Assembly: GCF_001571145.1 (NCBI RefSeq)
Contig: NZ_BCTF01000021.1
Location: 1 to 64,000 of the forward strand
Direction of reading: 5' to 3'
DNA from: Hydrogenophaga flava NBRC 102514
GTDB lineage: Bacteria > Pseudomonadota > Gammaproteobacteria > Burkholderiales > Burkholderiaceae_C
Length of the DNA: 64,000 nucleotides
The position numbers and the translations under genes are program-made. How positions within the stretch are numbered: the first letter of the stretch is position 1; each line of letters starts with the position of its first letter. The notes beneath the pieces are model-generated. The model saw only the letters and a program-made list of their open reading frames with translations, ran no database searches and was not told the DNA's origin. Of the stretch, positions 7,813 through 17,308 are shown piece by piece.

Positions 7813-8808
7813 TCAGTCGACCTTGATGCCGGCGGTCTTGATGACCTGGGTCCAGGTCTCGGTCTCGCGCTGGACGAAGGGGGTGAAGCTGTCCTTGCCG
7901 GTCGCGACCACGGTGGCGCCGGTGGCCTCGATGCGGGCCTTGAGCGGGCCGTTCAGCGCTTTGAGTGCGGCGGCCTCGATGGCGGCGACCACCGGCGCGG
8001 GAATGCCCTGTGGTCCAGAGATGCCGGCCCAGGCCGTGGCCTCGAAGCCGGGGTAGCCCGATTCCGCCACCGTGGGCACCTGGGGCAGCAGCGGGTTGCG
8101 CTGCGCGCTGCTGATGGCCAGCGGCACGACCTTGCCGGCCGCGCTGGGCGCGATGACCGCGTCCTGGTTGAGGAACATCAGCTGCACCTGCCCGGCCATG
8201 AGGTCGGTGAGTGCGGGCGCGCCGCCGCGGTAGGGGATGTGCAGCATGGAGATGCCGGCGCGCTGCTTGAACATCTCCATCGCCAGGTGGCCGGACGTGC
8301 CGTTGCCCGAGCTGGCATAGCTCAGCCGGCCGGGGTGGGCCTTGGCGTGTTTCACCAGATCGGCCAGGGTCTTGAAGCCGGTGGAGGGGTGCACGATGAG
8401 CGCGTTCGCGCCGGCCAGCGCGAATGCGATGTGCACGAAGTCGCGGTTGATGTCGAACGGCAGCTTGGCCACCAGGCCCGGGCTGGTGGCGTTGCCGATC
8501 CAGGACAGCATCAGCGTGTGACCGTCGGGTGCCGCGCGGGCTGTGGCTTCGGCGGCAATCACGCCCGCACTGCCGGGCTTGTTCACCACGACCATGGGCT
8601 GGCCCAGCAGCTTGCCCATCTCGTCGGCGATCATGCGCGCCGCGTTGTCCGACGGCCCGCCGGCCGGCGCGGCGACGATGAACTGGATGGGGCGGTTGGG
8701 GAAGGGGGCCTGGGCCGACGCCACCGACGGGGCGAGGGCGTGCAGGGTGCCCAGTCCGCCCAGGGCGAGGATCTGCCTGCGCGTGAGTGGCGCGGGTGCT
8801 GAGGTCAT
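7813..8808 (-). CDS. TctC/Bug-family periplasmic solute receptor
   Basis: A 331-residue extracytoplasmic receptor of the tripartite tricarboxylate transporter (Bug) family, which is greatly expanded in Burkholderiales. The N-terminus TRRQILALGGLGTLHALA has an RR-containing signal peptide ending near SVASAQA. The mature domain shows FIVAAPAGGPSDNAARMIAD and LSYASSGNGTSGHLAMEMF, standard for the fold. A strong CAGGAGACAAGC precedes the ATG at 8808. No TctA/TctB membrane genes are nearby. It is divergent from a LysR regulator and followed by the metX-like gene, suggesting a small substrate-induced operon. Confidence 0.93.
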   Translation of the reverse strand: MTSAPAPLTRRQILALGGLGTLHALAPSVASAQAPFPNRPIQFIVAAPAGGPSDNAARMIADEMGKLLGQPMVVVNKPGSAGVIAAEATARAAPDGHTLMLSWIGNATSPGLVAKLPFDINRDFVHIAFALAGANALIVHPSTGFKTLADLVKHAKAHPGRLSYASSGNGTSGHLAMEMFKQRAGISMLHIPYRGGAPALTDLMAGQVQLMFLNQDAVIAPSAAGKVVPLAISSAQRNPLLPQVPTVAESGYPGFEATAWAGISGPQGIPAPVVAAIEAAALKALNGPLKARIEATGATVVATGKDSFTPFVQRETETWTQVIKTAGIKVD

Positions 8809-8900
8809 GCTTGTCTCCTGTGTTTGTGGCCGCATGGTCGGGGCATTCCCCATCGGAGACAAGTAAAAAATTTGGGGTAGCCATTAGACTCTCCAATACC

Positions 8901-9857
8901 ATGCCCGCCGCCTCCACCGTCCTGCTCAACCGCCTCCTGGCCCGGGGCAAGTTCCGCCATGCGCAGGTGCTCATGGAGCTGGCGGAGCTGGGCAGCGTGC
9001 AGCGCGCTGCAGACGCCATGGGCATGACGCAGTCGTCGGTGACGCAGTCGCTGGCGTATCTGGAGCAGCTGCTGGAGGTGCCGCTGTTCCACCGCCACGC
9101 GCGGGGTGTGCGGCCGACCGAGGCCTGCCTGGACCTGCTGCCGGTGGCCCGCCAGATCGTGGCCGGCCTGGGCGCCGGCGCAGAGGCGGTGGCCGCGCGC
9201 CAGCACCAGGGGCAGGGCGTGGTGCGGCTGGTCGCGTCGGGTGCGGCCATCAACGGCTTCCTGTTGCCGGCCCTGGCCGCCTTTGGCGAGCGCCACCCGC
9301 AGGTCGGCGTGCAGCTGCAGGAGCTGGAGCGCGACGACCTGCTGCTGCAGGTCTCGTCGGGGCAGGTCGACCTGGCGGCGTGCCGCCGGCCAGCGGTGGT
9401 GCCCAGCGGCTGGCGCTTCGATGCCGTCGCCAGCGATCACCTGGTGGTGGTCTGCGGCCCCCACAACCCGCTCGCGGGACGGCGGCTCCGCTCCTGGAAG
9501 ACTCTGTCGGAGGCCACCTGGCTGCTGCCGCCGGTGGACAGCATCGCCCGCGTCCGGTTCGAGGAGGTGGCGGCCGGCTTCCCCCGGCCGGCGGCCACCT
9601 ACCCGGTGGTGACGCGGTCGCTGTCCACGCTGGTCTGGCTGCTGCGGAACAAGCCTTTGCTGGCCCTGTTGCCGCACCGCTCCATGGCCGCCTGGCTGGC
9701 CCAGGGGCTGCTGTCCACGGTGGCCATGGACACGGGGTTCTCGCTGGAGCCGGTGGGGGTGTTGCAGCCGGAGCAGGGCACCCGCGCGGCGCCGGTCCTG
9801 CTGGCCCGGTGGCTGCTGAGCGCCGACGCCGAGGTGCCATCCGGCGGGGGCGCCTGA
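8901..9857 (+). CDS. LysR-family regulator, divergent from tctC-type operon
   Basis: A LysR-type regulator of 318 residues with an N-terminal helix-turn-helix (ELAELGSVQRAADAMGMTQS) and a type 2 periplasmic-binding effector domain. The start at 8901 is chosen because the frame upstream of it overlaps the divergent promoter region. The 92-bp gap to the oppositely transcribed TctC receptor gene makes that operon its likely target, sensing the transported carboxylate. It ends against a strong hairpin shared with the convergent LysR gene. Confidence 0.9.
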   Translation: MPAASTVLLNRLLARGKFRHAQVLMELAELGSVQRAADAMGMTQSSVTQSLAYLEQLLEVPLFHRHARGVRPTEACLDLLPVARQIVAGLGAGAEAVAARQHQGQGVVRLVASGAAINGFLLPALAAFGERHPQVGVQLQELERDDLLLQVSSGQVDLAACRRPAVVPSGWRFDAVASDHLVVVCGPHNPLAGRRLRSWKTLSEATWLLPPVDSIARVRFEEVAAGFPRPAATYPVVTRSLSTLVWLLRNKPLLALLPHRSMAAWLAQGLLSTVAMDTGFSLEPVGVLQPEQGTRAAPVLLARWLLSADAEVPSGGGA

Positions 9858-9859
9858 GC

Positions 9860-9881
9860 CCGGCGGGCCGCCGCCCGCCGG
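9860..9881. terminator. Bidirectional hairpin between convergent LysR genes
   Basis: CCGGCGGGC at 9860-9868 pairs perfectly with GCCCGCCGG at 9873-9881 around the loop CGCC, inside the 30-base gap between two convergent genes. No T-run is present, so it is a stem-only terminator candidate. Confidence 0.5.
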
Positions 9882-9887
9882 CCCGTC

Positions 9888-10790
9888 TCAGCCCCGCATC
9901 TTGCGCAGCAGCAGCTCGCGCATGATCTGGATCGGCGCCTCGCGCCCGCGGCCGCGCCGTGTGGCCAGCATGAAGGGCGACTGGAAGCCGAAGCTGGCCG
10001 GTAGCAGCACGCGCAGCTTGCCCTGGTCCATCCAGGGCTGGGCGTAGTGTTCGGGCAGGTAGCCCACGTAGCCGCCCGAGAGGATGAGGAACAGCTGCGC
10101 CTCCATGCTGTCCACCGTGGCCACGCTGTTCTTCATGCCGTGCTTGCCCAGCTCGGCCTTGCTCCAGTAGCTGCGGCGCACCACGTTGAGTTCGGACACC
10201 TGCGCCTCGGCGATATGGCGCTGGGCGAACAGCGGGTGCTGGTTGCTGCAGTACAGCCACTGCTGTTCGCGGTAGAGGGGCTGGAACACCAGGCCTGGCG
10301 GGCGGGTGGGAAAGAAGCCGATCGCCAGGTCCAGCTCGTTGCCCAGCAGGGCTTCCTGCAGGTCGTGCGGGTTCTTGACGAACAGGCCCAGGTGCACGGC
10401 GGGGTGGCGCTGGTTGAAATCACCGATCGCGTCCGACAGGCGCAGGGCGCTGTCGGTGACGGTGGAGTCGATGACGCCGATGCGCAGCGTGCCCGAGAGG
10501 CCCCCCTTTAGCGATGCGGCGAAGCTGCCGAAGCCGTCGATCTCGCCCAGCAGGCGCTGCGCCTCGTTCAGCAGCAGCTCGCCCTTTTCGGTGAGCGAAA
10601 AGCCGCTGCGGCCGCGGTCGCAGAGCTTGAAGCCCAGCAGGCCTTCGAGCTGGCTCATGTAGGTGCTGATGGCCGATAGCGTGAGGTTGAGTTCCTGCTG
10701 CGCCTTGGCGAAGCCCTGGTGGCGGGCCACGCTGGCAAAGATGCGCAGCAGTTTCAGGTCGGGCGTGGGGACGGTCGACGTGGTGGACAT
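9888..10790 (-). CDS. LysR-family regulator of the guanidino-compound operon
   Basis: A LysR-type regulator of 300 residues. Its helix-turn-helix is ASVARHQGFAKAQQELNLTL, followed by the alternative motif SAISTYMSQLEGLLGFKLC. An effector-binding domain follows. The start at 10790 (MSTTSTVPTPDLKLL) is preferred over 10871, which would reach into the shared promoter. It is transcribed away from the gbuA-like gene with 103 bases between starts. It is therefore the probable activator of the eight-gene operon running to 19023, presumably responding to a guanidino acid or its breakdown product. Confidence 0.9.
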   Translation of the reverse strand: MSTTSTVPTPDLKLLRIFASVARHQGFAKAQQELNLTLSAISTYMSQLEGLLGFKLCDRGRSGFSLTEKGELLLNEAQRLLGEIDGFGSFAASLKGGLSGTLRIGVIDSTVTDSALRLSDAIGDFNQRHPAVHLGLFVKNPHDLQEALLGNELDLAIGFFPTRPPGLVFQPLYREQQWLYCSNQHPLFAQRHIAEAQVSELNVVRRSYWSKAELGKHGMKNSVATVDSMEAQLFLILSGGYVGYLPEHYAQPWMDQGKLRVLLPASFGFQSPFMLATRRGRGREAPIQIMRELLLRKMRG

Positions 10791-10893
10791 TGGTTTCGAA
10801 AAGTCTGAAGTGAGTTTTTGGTTCTGAGCATTTGTCGTGCCAGGGGGCGCCCGAAGAATGGGCACCAGCACACGACCACCGACCCGGAACCGA

Positions 10894-11844
10894 ATGACCG
10901 CTCACTTCAACCAGCCCCAGGGGGGCAACGAGATGCCCCGTTTTGCGGGGCGCGGCACCATGTTGAGGCTGCCCGCCGCCGACACGCCCGAGGGGCTGGA
11001 CGCCGCCTTCATCGGCGTGCCGCTGGACATCGGCACCTCGCTGCGTGCGGGCACCCGTTTTGGTCCGCGCAGCATCCGCAACGAGTCGGTGATGATCCGG
11101 CCGTACAACATGGCCACGGGCGCCGCGCCGTTCGATGGCCTGCAGGTGGCCGACCTGGGCGATGTGCCCATCAACACGTACAACCTGCTCGAATCGGTGC
11201 GCATCATCGAGGCGCACTACGACACCCTGCTGCCGCACAAGGTGGTGCCGCTGACGCTGGGCGGTGACCACACCATCACGCTGCCCATCCTGCGTTCGCT
11301 GGTGAAGAAGCACGGCCCGGTGGGGCTGGTCCATGTGGACGCCCACACCGACACCAACGACCACATGTTCGGCGAGAAGATCGCCCACGGCACCACCTTC
11401 CGCCGCGCGGTGGAAGAGGGTCTTCTGGACTGCAGGCGGGTGGTGCAGATCGGCCAGCGGGCCCAGGGCTACACCAGCGCCGACTTCCAGTGGGGCGTGG
11501 ACCAGGGCTTCCGCCTGTTCACGGCCGAGCAGTGCTGGTACCGCCCGCTCGCGCCGCTGATGGACGAGGTGCGCCAGACCATGGGCGACGGCCCGGTGTA
11601 CCTGAGCTTCGACATCGACGGCATCGACCCCGCCTGGGCGCCCGGCACCGGCACGCCCGAGGTCGGCGGCCTGACCAGCATCCAGGGCCTGGAGATCGTG
11701 CGCGGCTGCCGCGGGCTGAACCTCATCGGCGGCGACCTGGTCGAGGTCTCGCCCCCCTACGACCAGAGCGGCAACACCGCCCAGCTGGCCACCAACCTGC
11801 TCTACGAAATGCTCTGCGCGCTGCCGGGTGTTCCCGTTCGCTGA
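10894..11844 (+). CDS. gbuA: Guanidinobutyrase-like ureohydrolase
   Basis: A 316-residue Mn-dependent ureohydrolase of the arginase/agmatinase family. Metal ligands are visible: GGDHT (His126), DAHTD (Asp149, His151, Asp153) and DIDGIDP (Asp240, Asp242). The segment IRPYNMATGAAPFD and the overall pattern match 4-guanidinobutyrase GbuA of Pseudomonas as I remember it better than agmatinase SpeB, so hydrolysis of 4-guanidinobutyrate to GABA and urea is the best guess. It is the first gene of the operon and starts at 10894, because the upstream frame overlaps the LysR promoter. Substrate assignment within this family is uncertain from sequence alone. Confidence 0.85.
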   Translation: MTAHFNQPQGGNEMPRFAGRGTMLRLPAADTPEGLDAAFIGVPLDIGTSLRAGTRFGPRSIRNESVMIRPYNMATGAAPFDGLQVADLGDVPINTYNLLESVRIIEAHYDTLLPHKVVPLTLGGDHTITLPILRSLVKKHGPVGLVHVDAHTDTNDHMFGEKIAHGTTFRRAVEEGLLDCRRVVQIGQRAQGYTSADFQWGVDQGFRLFTAEQCWYRPLAPLMDEVRQTMGDGPVYLSFDIDGIDPAWAPGTGTPEVGGLTSIQGLEIVRGCRGLNLIGGDLVEVSPPYDQSGNTAQLATNLLYEMLCALPGVPVR

Positions 11845-11861
11845 ACCCAGGAGTCCTTGTC

Positions 11862-12857
11862 ATGAACGCCCGCCATCCGTTCCCCCAGCCGCAGGACGCC
11901 GCTCAGGTGCCGCGTTTCGCCGGCCTGTCCACCTTCATGCGCTTGCCCCTGGTCGAACCCGACCGGCAGGATACCGTCGACATCGGCCTGATCGGCCTGC
12001 CCTGGGACGCCGGCACCACCAACCGGGCCGGTGCCCGCCACGGCCCGCGCGAGGTGCGCAACCAGTCGGCCCTGATGCGCAAGGTGCACCACGTCAGCCG
12101 CATCGCGCCGTATGACCTGGCGCGCGTGGCCGACCTGGGCGACGTGGCGCTGCCGCCCATGGACCTGATGCTGGGCCTGGACCTGATCGAGGCCTTCTAC
12201 CGCCGGGTGCACGCGGCCGGCGTGCGGCCGCTGTCGGTGGGCGGCGACCACCTGGTCACGCTGCCGGTGTTCCGCGGCATCGCCCGCCATGGCGCAGTCG
12301 GCATGGTGCATTTCGACGCCCACTCGGACACCAACGACAGCTACTTCGGTGGCCAGCGCTACACCCACGGCACGCCGTTCCGCCGCGCGGTGGAAGAGGG
12401 CCTGCTGGACCCGAAGCGCACGGTGCAGATCGGCATCCGCGGCTCGGTCTACGACCCGGCCGACCTCGACTTCGCCAAGGCGGTGGGCATCCGCGTGATC
12501 CACATGGAAGAGGTGGCGGCCCGCAGCAACGAGGACCTGCTGGCCGAAACGCGCGGCATCGCCGGCGACGCGCCCACCTACATCAGCTTCGACGTCGACT
12601 GCCTGGACCCGTGCTTCGCCCCCGGCACCGGCACGCCGGAGATCGGCGGCATGAGCACGCTGCAGGCGCAGCACCTGGTGCGCGGCCTGCAGGGGCTGCA
12701 CCTGATCGGTGCCGACGTGGTCGAGGTCAGCCCGCCGTTCGACGTGGGCGGCGTGACCTCGCTGGTGGGCGCGACCATGGCGTTCGAGCTGCTGTGCCTG
12801 CTGGCCGATGCGCACGCCCGGCTCGGCCGCGCGCCGGCCCCGGAGGCAGCCGCATGA
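11862..12857 (+). CDS. gpuA: Guanidinopropionase-like ureohydrolase
   Basis: A second ureohydrolase of 331 residues, paralogous to its upstream neighbour but clearly distinct. Ligands are GGDH (His130), DAHSD (Asp152, His154, Asp156) and DVDCLDP (Asp244, Asp246). The segments GTTNRAGARHGPREVRN and LMRKVHHVSRIAPYD resemble 3-guanidinopropionase GpuA, which makes beta-alanine and urea. AGGAG precedes the ATG at 11862. The gene starts 18 bases after the first ureohydrolase and overlaps the next gene by ATGA. Having both specificities side by side suggests either two substrates or two consecutive steps. Confidence 0.85.
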   Translation: MNARHPFPQPQDAAQVPRFAGLSTFMRLPLVEPDRQDTVDIGLIGLPWDAGTTNRAGARHGPREVRNQSALMRKVHHVSRIAPYDLARVADLGDVALPPMDLMLGLDLIEAFYRRVHAAGVRPLSVGGDHLVTLPVFRGIARHGAVGMVHFDAHSDTNDSYFGGQRYTHGTPFRRAVEEGLLDPKRTVQIGIRGSVYDPADLDFAKAVGIRVIHMEEVAARSNEDLLAETRGIAGDAPTYISFDVDCLDPCFAPGTGTPEIGGMSTLQAQHLVRGLQGLHLIGADVVEVSPPFDVGGVTSLVGATMAFELLCLLADAHARLGRAPAPEAAA

Positions 12858-13717
12858 AGCTCGACTTGTTCCGTTCCCTCTGGGGCTGGCAGGGCGACTG
12901 GGCCACCTGCGCCGCCGAGGTGCGTCGAATGGGCGCGGTTGGTGTGGAGGCGCGGCTGCCCGGCGACCCGTTCGCCCAGCGCGCGCTGCGCCATAGCCTG
13001 CAGCAGGAAGGGCTGGACTACATCGCCGTGGTGTTCACCGGCGGCGACGTGGTGCCGCGCCAGGACTGGACGCTGCAGCAGCACTGGGACCGGCTGGCCG
13101 CCAGCCTAGACGGTGCGCAGGCCGTGGGCGCGCGCTTCCTCAACGTGCTGCCCGGCAACGACCGCTGGCCGCTGGCGAAACAGGTCGAGTTTTTCGGCCG
13201 CGCGCAGGCCCTGGCCGACGCGGCCGGCGCGGTGTGCAGCTTCGAGATCCACCGCGCCACCTCTCTCTACAGCCCCTGGGTGGCGCTGGAGGTGATCGCC
13301 CAGCTGCCGCAGCTGCGCTTCACCGCCGACATCAGCCACTGGGTGGTGGTGTGCGAGCGCCTGCTGGACGACCCGGCCGACGACCTCGCGCCCTTCATCG
13401 AACGGGTGCACCACGTGCAGGCCCGCGTGGGCTACGACCAGGGGCCGCAGGTGCCGCACCCGGCCGCGCCCGAGTACGCCAAAGCGCTGGCCTTCCACCG
13501 CGGCGTGTGGGAGCGCATCTGGGCCGCGCAGCGCGCGCGCGGCCAGGCGGTGACCACGCTCACGCCCGAGTTCGGCCCCGACGGCTACACCCACCTGCTG
13601 CCCTTCACCCAGGCCCCCGTGGCCGACACCTGGGGCCTGAACCAGTGGATGGCCCGCGCCGAGACCGAGCACTTCGCGCAGTGGCGCGCCGCCCAGGCCG
13701 AGGCCGTGCCCGCCTGA
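12854..13717 (+). CDS. TIM-barrel sugar phosphate isomerase/epimerase-like protein
   Basis: A 287-residue protein of the xylose isomerase-like TIM-barrel superfamily (AP endonuclease family 2). Typical elements are the C-terminal TPEFGPDGY segment with a probable metal-binding glutamate, CSFEIHRATSLYSPW near residue 130, and TADISHWVVVCERLL near 160. The start codon overlaps the upstream stop (ATGA). Family members isomerise or epimerise small sugars and hydroxy acids such as hydroxypyruvate, often next to class II aldolases like the one at 17309. The exact reaction is unknown. Confidence 0.8.
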   Translation: MKLDLFRSLWGWQGDWATCAAEVRRMGAVGVEARLPGDPFAQRALRHSLQQEGLDYIAVVFTGGDVVPRQDWTLQQHWDRLAASLDGAQAVGARFLNVLPGNDRWPLAKQVEFFGRAQALADAAGAVCSFEIHRATSLYSPWVALEVIAQLPQLRFTADISHWVVVCERLLDDPADDLAPFIERVHHVQARVGYDQGPQVPHPAAPEYAKALAFHRGVWERIWAAQRARGQAVTTLTPEFGPDGYTHLLPFTQAPVADTWGLNQWMARAETEHFAQWRAAQAEAVPA

Positions 13718-13744
13718 ACCCGTTTCTGCAACGTCCTGCAAACC

Positions 13745-14824
13745 ATGCCCACCACCACCGCCAACTTCGAATCGCTGCCCGTCATCGACATCCGCGGCCT
13801 GTTCAGCCCCGAGCTGGCCGACCGCCAGGCCGTGGCCGACCAGCTCGGCCATGCGGCCCGCCACGTCGGTTTCTTCTACGTCAAGGGCCACGGCATCCCG
13901 CGCGAACAGATCGCCGGCCTGCGCCGCGCCGCGCAGCAGCTGTTTGCGCAGGACCTGGACTGGAAGATGCGCCACCACATCGGTCTGGGCCGCGGCCACA
14001 AGGGCTTCGTGCCCGAGGGCGAAGAGATCTACGGCAGTGGCAAGCCCGACCACAAGGAGGCCTACGACATTGGCTTCGAGGCCGCCGACGACCACCCCTT
14101 CGTGCAGGCTGGCCAGCCGCTGATCGGCGGCAACAAGTGGCCCGAACTGCCGGGCTTTCGCGAGGCGGTTGCGGCCTACTACGACAGCATCTTCTCGCTC
14201 GGCCGCACGCTGCTGCACGGCTTTGCGCTGGCGCTGGGCCAGCCCGAGGACGCGCTGGACCAGTACGTGACCTGCCCGCCGTCCAAGCTGCGCCTGATCC
14301 ACTACCCGGTGGACCCGGCGGCCGAAGACACGCCGGGCATCGGCGCCCACACCGACTACGAGTGCTTCACCCTGCTGCTGGCCGACCAGGCCGGGCTGGA
14401 GGTGCTCAACGACCAGGGCCGCTGGGTCGACGCGCCGCCGCTGACCATCGACGGCGAGGAGCTGTACGTCATCAACGTGGGCGACATGCTGGAGGTGATG
14501 ACCGCCGGCGCCTTTGTCGCCACCACGCATCGTGTGCGCAAGGTGCGGCACGAGCGCTATTCGTTCCCGCTGTTCTTCGCCTGCGACTACGCCACCCGCA
14601 TCGCACCGCTGCCAGCCTTCGACCCCGCGGGCGAGGCGCGTGCGCGCTACGGCGACATCGCGATTGGCGAGCACATGTGGAGCATGGCGCTGCAGACCTA
14701 CCGCTACCTGCGCGAGAAGGTCGCGCGCGGCGAGCTGCAGCTGCCGGCCAACGCCCGCAACACCACCAGCTTCGGCCAGTTCAAGACGCTGGCGACAACC
14801 CCCGCCGAGGCAACCGCGCCCTGA
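13745..14824 (+). CDS. 2-oxoglutarate/Fe(II) dioxygenase, isopenicillin N synthase family
   Basis: A 359-residue soluble oxygenase. The N-terminal DIOX_N region includes [10 protein letters not shown] and [13 protein letters not shown]. The jelly-roll core supplies the Fe(II) triad His202, Asp204 ([11 protein letters not shown]) and His262 (THRVRKVRH), and the 2-oxoglutarate binding RxS motif at Arg271-Tyr272-Ser273. All catalytic residues are present. Plant and bacterial relatives hydroxylate arginine or homoarginine and release guanidine. Next to two ureohydrolases, oxidation of a guanidino amino acid is an attractive but unproven role. Confidence 0.88.
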   Translation: MPTTTANFESLPVIDIRGLFSPELADRQAVADQLGHAARHVGFFYVKGHGIPREQIAGLRRAAQQLFAQDLDWKMRHHIGLGRGHKGFVPEGEEIYGSGKPDHKEAYDIGFEAADDHPFVQAGQPLIGGNKWPELPGFREAVAAYYDSIFSLGRTLLHGFALALGQPEDALDQYVTCPPSKLRLIHYPVDPAAEDTPGIGAHTDYECFTLLLADQAGLEVLNDQGRWVDAPPLTIDGEELYVINVGDMLEVMTAGAFVATTHRVRKVRHERYSFPLFFACDYATRIAPLPAFDPAGEARARYGDIAIGEHMWSMALQTYRYLREKVARGELQLPANARNTTSFGQFKTLATTPAEATAP

Positions 14825-14912
14825 GCGCCGCCGGCCGTTTACCCGGTTCACGCATCCCGTTCCCCGTCCCTTGCCTTTCCTTGTCTGTTCCCTTCCTTCA
14901 GGAGTCCATGCC

Positions 14913-15710
14913 ATGTCCCCACTGACCACTTCCTTCACCCGCACCGCCCTGGCCGCCCTCGTCGGGCTGGGCTGTCTGGCCGGCGCCCAGGCGCAGACCA
15001 TGGCCCCCGGCGTGCTCAAGGTCGGCCTGGAAGCCACCTACCCGCCGTTCGAGTCCTACGACGGCGACAAGATCGTCGGCTTCGACCCCGACCTCACCGC
15101 GCTGCTGACGCGCGAGATGAAGCTCAAGCCCGCGCTGACCGACACCAAGTTCGTCAACCTGATTCCGGGCCTGGCCGCCGGCCAGCACGACGCCGTGGTC
15201 TCGGGCCTCTACATCACGCCCGAGCGCCTGGCCCAGGCCGACGCCATCCCCTACGCCAGCTCGGGCGCGCTGATCATGGTCGCCAAGGACAGCAAAGTGG
15301 CGCCGAAGACCGAGAAGGACCTGTGCGGCCTCAAGGTCGGCCTGCAGGCCGGCACCTCATGGGTCAAGCTGCTCAAGACCCTGTCGGACGAACACTGCAA
15401 GGCCACCGGCAAGGGCGCCATCACGGTGATGGAGTTCCCCACCGCGCCCGAGGTGTCGCAGGCCATCATGTCCCGCAACGTCGACGCCCAGCTGGAGATC
15501 GCCGGCGCCGCCAAGATGATCGTGGAGAAGACCAAGGGCCGCGTGACCATCAGCTCGCCCGACCTGGTCTACCCGCAAACCCTGGGCATCTACGTCAAGA
15601 AGGGCAACACGGCCCTCAAGCAGTCCTTCGAGACCGCCATGGCCGCGATCCGCAAGAGCGGCGAATACGACGCGCTGATCAAGAAGTACGAGCTCACGCC
15701 CGTCAAGTAA
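14913..15710 (+). CDS. Polar amino acid ABC transporter substrate-binding protein
   Basis: A periplasmic binding protein (SBP_bac_3 family) of 265 residues. A classic signal peptide ([18 protein letters not shown]) is followed by [20 protein letters not shown], the hallmark of the amino-acid class. The later segment [16 protein letters not shown] forms part of the second lobe. CAGGAG lies about ten bases upstream of the ATG. It sits 34 bases before the membrane component of the same transporter. Given the operon, a guanidino acid or basic amino acid is the likely ligand. Confidence 0.92.
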   Translation: MSPLTTSFTRTALAALVGLGCLAGAQAQTMAPGVLKVGLEATYPPFESYDGDKIVGFDPDLTALLTREMKLKPALTDTKFVNLIPGLAAGQHDAVVSGLYITPERLAQADAIPYASSGALIMVAKDSKVAPKTEKDLCGLKVGLQAGTSWVKLLKTLSDEHCKATGKGAITVMEFPTAPEVSQAIMSRNVDAQLEIAGAAKMIVEKTKGRVTISSPDLVYPQTLGIYVKKGNTALKQSFETAMAAIRKSGEYDALIKKYELTPVK

Positions 15711-15744
15711 TCCGCCGCCGCCCCACGACACGAGGACGCCGCCC

Positions 15745-17292
15745 ATGGAACTGGACTGGACCTACTTCTTTTCGCTCTTTTCCATGGGCGCGTTCTACCG
15801 CGCCAGCGCGATGGTGATCGCGCTGGGCTCGCTGTCCTGGCTGCTTGGACTGGTGCTGGGCTTTGGCCTGGCCCAGGCCGAGGGCTCGCGCCACGTCTGG
15901 CTGCGCTGGCCGGCGCGCTTCTACGTCTGGTTCTTCCGCAGCGTGCCGCTGCTGGTGCTGCTGGTGTTCGTCTACAACCTGCCGCAGATCTTCCCCGCCA
16001 CCGGCGTGGTGCTGGGCATCCCGTTCCTGGCCGGCCTGACCGGCATGGTCATGACCGAGGCCGCCTACATGGCCGAGATCCACCGCGGCGGCCTGCTGTC
16101 GGTGGCCAAAGGCCAGCGCGAGGCCGGTCATGCGCTGGGCCTGGGCTGGTTCGCCACGCAGACGCGCATCGTGCTGCCGCAGGCCTTCCGCATCGCGCTG
16201 CCTTCGCTCATCAACGAGTTCGTCACCATCATCAAGCTCACCTCGCTGGTGTCGGTGATCTCGCTGCCCGAACTGCTGCTGACCGGGCAGCGCCTCTACA
16301 CACAGAACTTCCTGATCCTCGAAACCCTGCTCGCGGTGGCGGTGTACTACGTGGCCATCGTCACCGTGTTCGGGGCCGCGCTCGGCGCGCTGGAGCGCCG
16401 GCTGGACCTGAACCGGCGCAAGCCCGCGCCGGTGGACGAGGCGGACCTGGCCCGGCTGCGCGCCGGCCTGCCCGCGGCGCCGGTGGTCGCACCCGCCGAA
16501 CGCGGGCCTGGCGCGCCGCCCGCGCTGGACCTCATGGCCATCCACAAGGCCTACGGCAGCCACGCCGTGCTCAAGGGCGTGAACCTGCGGGTCGGTGCCG
16601 GCGATGTGATTTCGATCATCGGCCCCTCCGGCTCGGGCAAGACCTCGCTGATCCGCACCGTCAACGCGCTGGAGAGCCTGGACCAGGGCGAGATCGTGCT
16701 GTTCGGCGAGAGCTACCTGCTGGGCGCCGCGCCGCAGGACGCGGCCCGCGTGCGCCAGGGCATCCGCCGCATCGGCATGGTGTTCCAGGGCTTCAACCTG
16801 TTCCCGCACCTGACGGTGCTGCAGAATATCCTGCTCGCGCCCGGCCTGCACGGGCAGGGCGACCCGGTGTCGCGCCAGCACACCGCTCAGCGCCTGCTCG
16901 ACAAGGTCGGCCTGCTGGCGCACCTGCACAAGTACTCGCACCAGCTCTCGGGCGGGCAGCAGCAGCGCGTGGCCATCGCCCGCGCGCTGGCCTTGCGGCC
17001 CGACGTGATGCTGTTCGACGAACCCACCTCGGCGCTCGACCCCGAGCTGGTGGGCGAGGTGCTCAAGGTGGTCCGCGACCTGGCGGAAGAGGGCATGACC
17101 ATGCTCATCGTCACGCACGAGATGGAGTTCGCGCTGCAGATCTCCGACCGCGTGGTGTTCATGGAGAACGGCCAGCTGCTGCTGGACGCGCCGCCCGCGC
17201 GCCTGCAGCAGCCCGATGCCGGCGACGACCCGGCGCTGGCCCGCGTGCGCCGTTTCATGGGCCTGGACAACGGCCCCGCCGTTGCAGCCTGA
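15745..17292 (+). CDS. Fused amino-acid ABC transporter permease-ATPase
   Basis: A single chain of 515 residues combining two normally separate subunits. Residues 1 to about 225 form a HisM/GlnP-type permease with several membrane helices and the coupling loop [21 protein letters not shown] Pro/Ala-rich linker follows. From about 265 on is an ATPase with Walker A GPSGSGKT (about 293-300), signature LSGGQQQR (about 402) and Walker [13 protein letters not shown]. All nucleotide-binding motifs are intact. There is only one permease, so a homodimer would supply both membrane halves and both ATPases. It is co-transcribed with the binding protein upstream. Confidence 0.9.
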   Translation: MELDWTYFFSLFSMGAFYRASAMVIALGSLSWLLGLVLGFGLAQAEGSRHVWLRWPARFYVWFFRSVPLLVLLVFVYNLPQIFPATGVVLGIPFLAGLTGMVMTEAAYMAEIHRGGLLSVAKGQREAGHALGLGWFATQTRIVLPQAFRIALPSLINEFVTIIKLTSLVSVISLPELLLTGQRLYTQNFLILETLLAVAVYYVAIVTVFGAALGALERRLDLNRRKPAPVDEADLARLRAGLPAAPVVAPAERGPGAPPALDLMAIHKAYGSHAVLKGVNLRVGAGDVISIIGPSGSGKTSLIRTVNALESLDQGEIVLFGESYLLGAAPQDAARVRQGIRRIGMVFQGFNLFPHLTVLQNILLAPGLHGQGDPVSRQHTAQRLLDKVGLLAHLHKYSHQLSGGQQQRVAIARALALRPDVMLFDEPTSALDPELVGEVLKVVRDLAEEGMTMLIVTHEMEFALQISDRVVFMENGQLLLDAPPARLQQPDAGDDPALARVRRFMGLDNGPAVAA

Positions 17293-17308
17293 CCTTCACG
17301 GAGACTTC

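Noticed and set aside
11490..11861. In-frame extension upstream of the second ureohydrolase, giving a 455-residue frame
   Set aside because: It overlaps the first ureohydrolase out of frame. The ATG at 11862 with AGGAG gives the normal family length.
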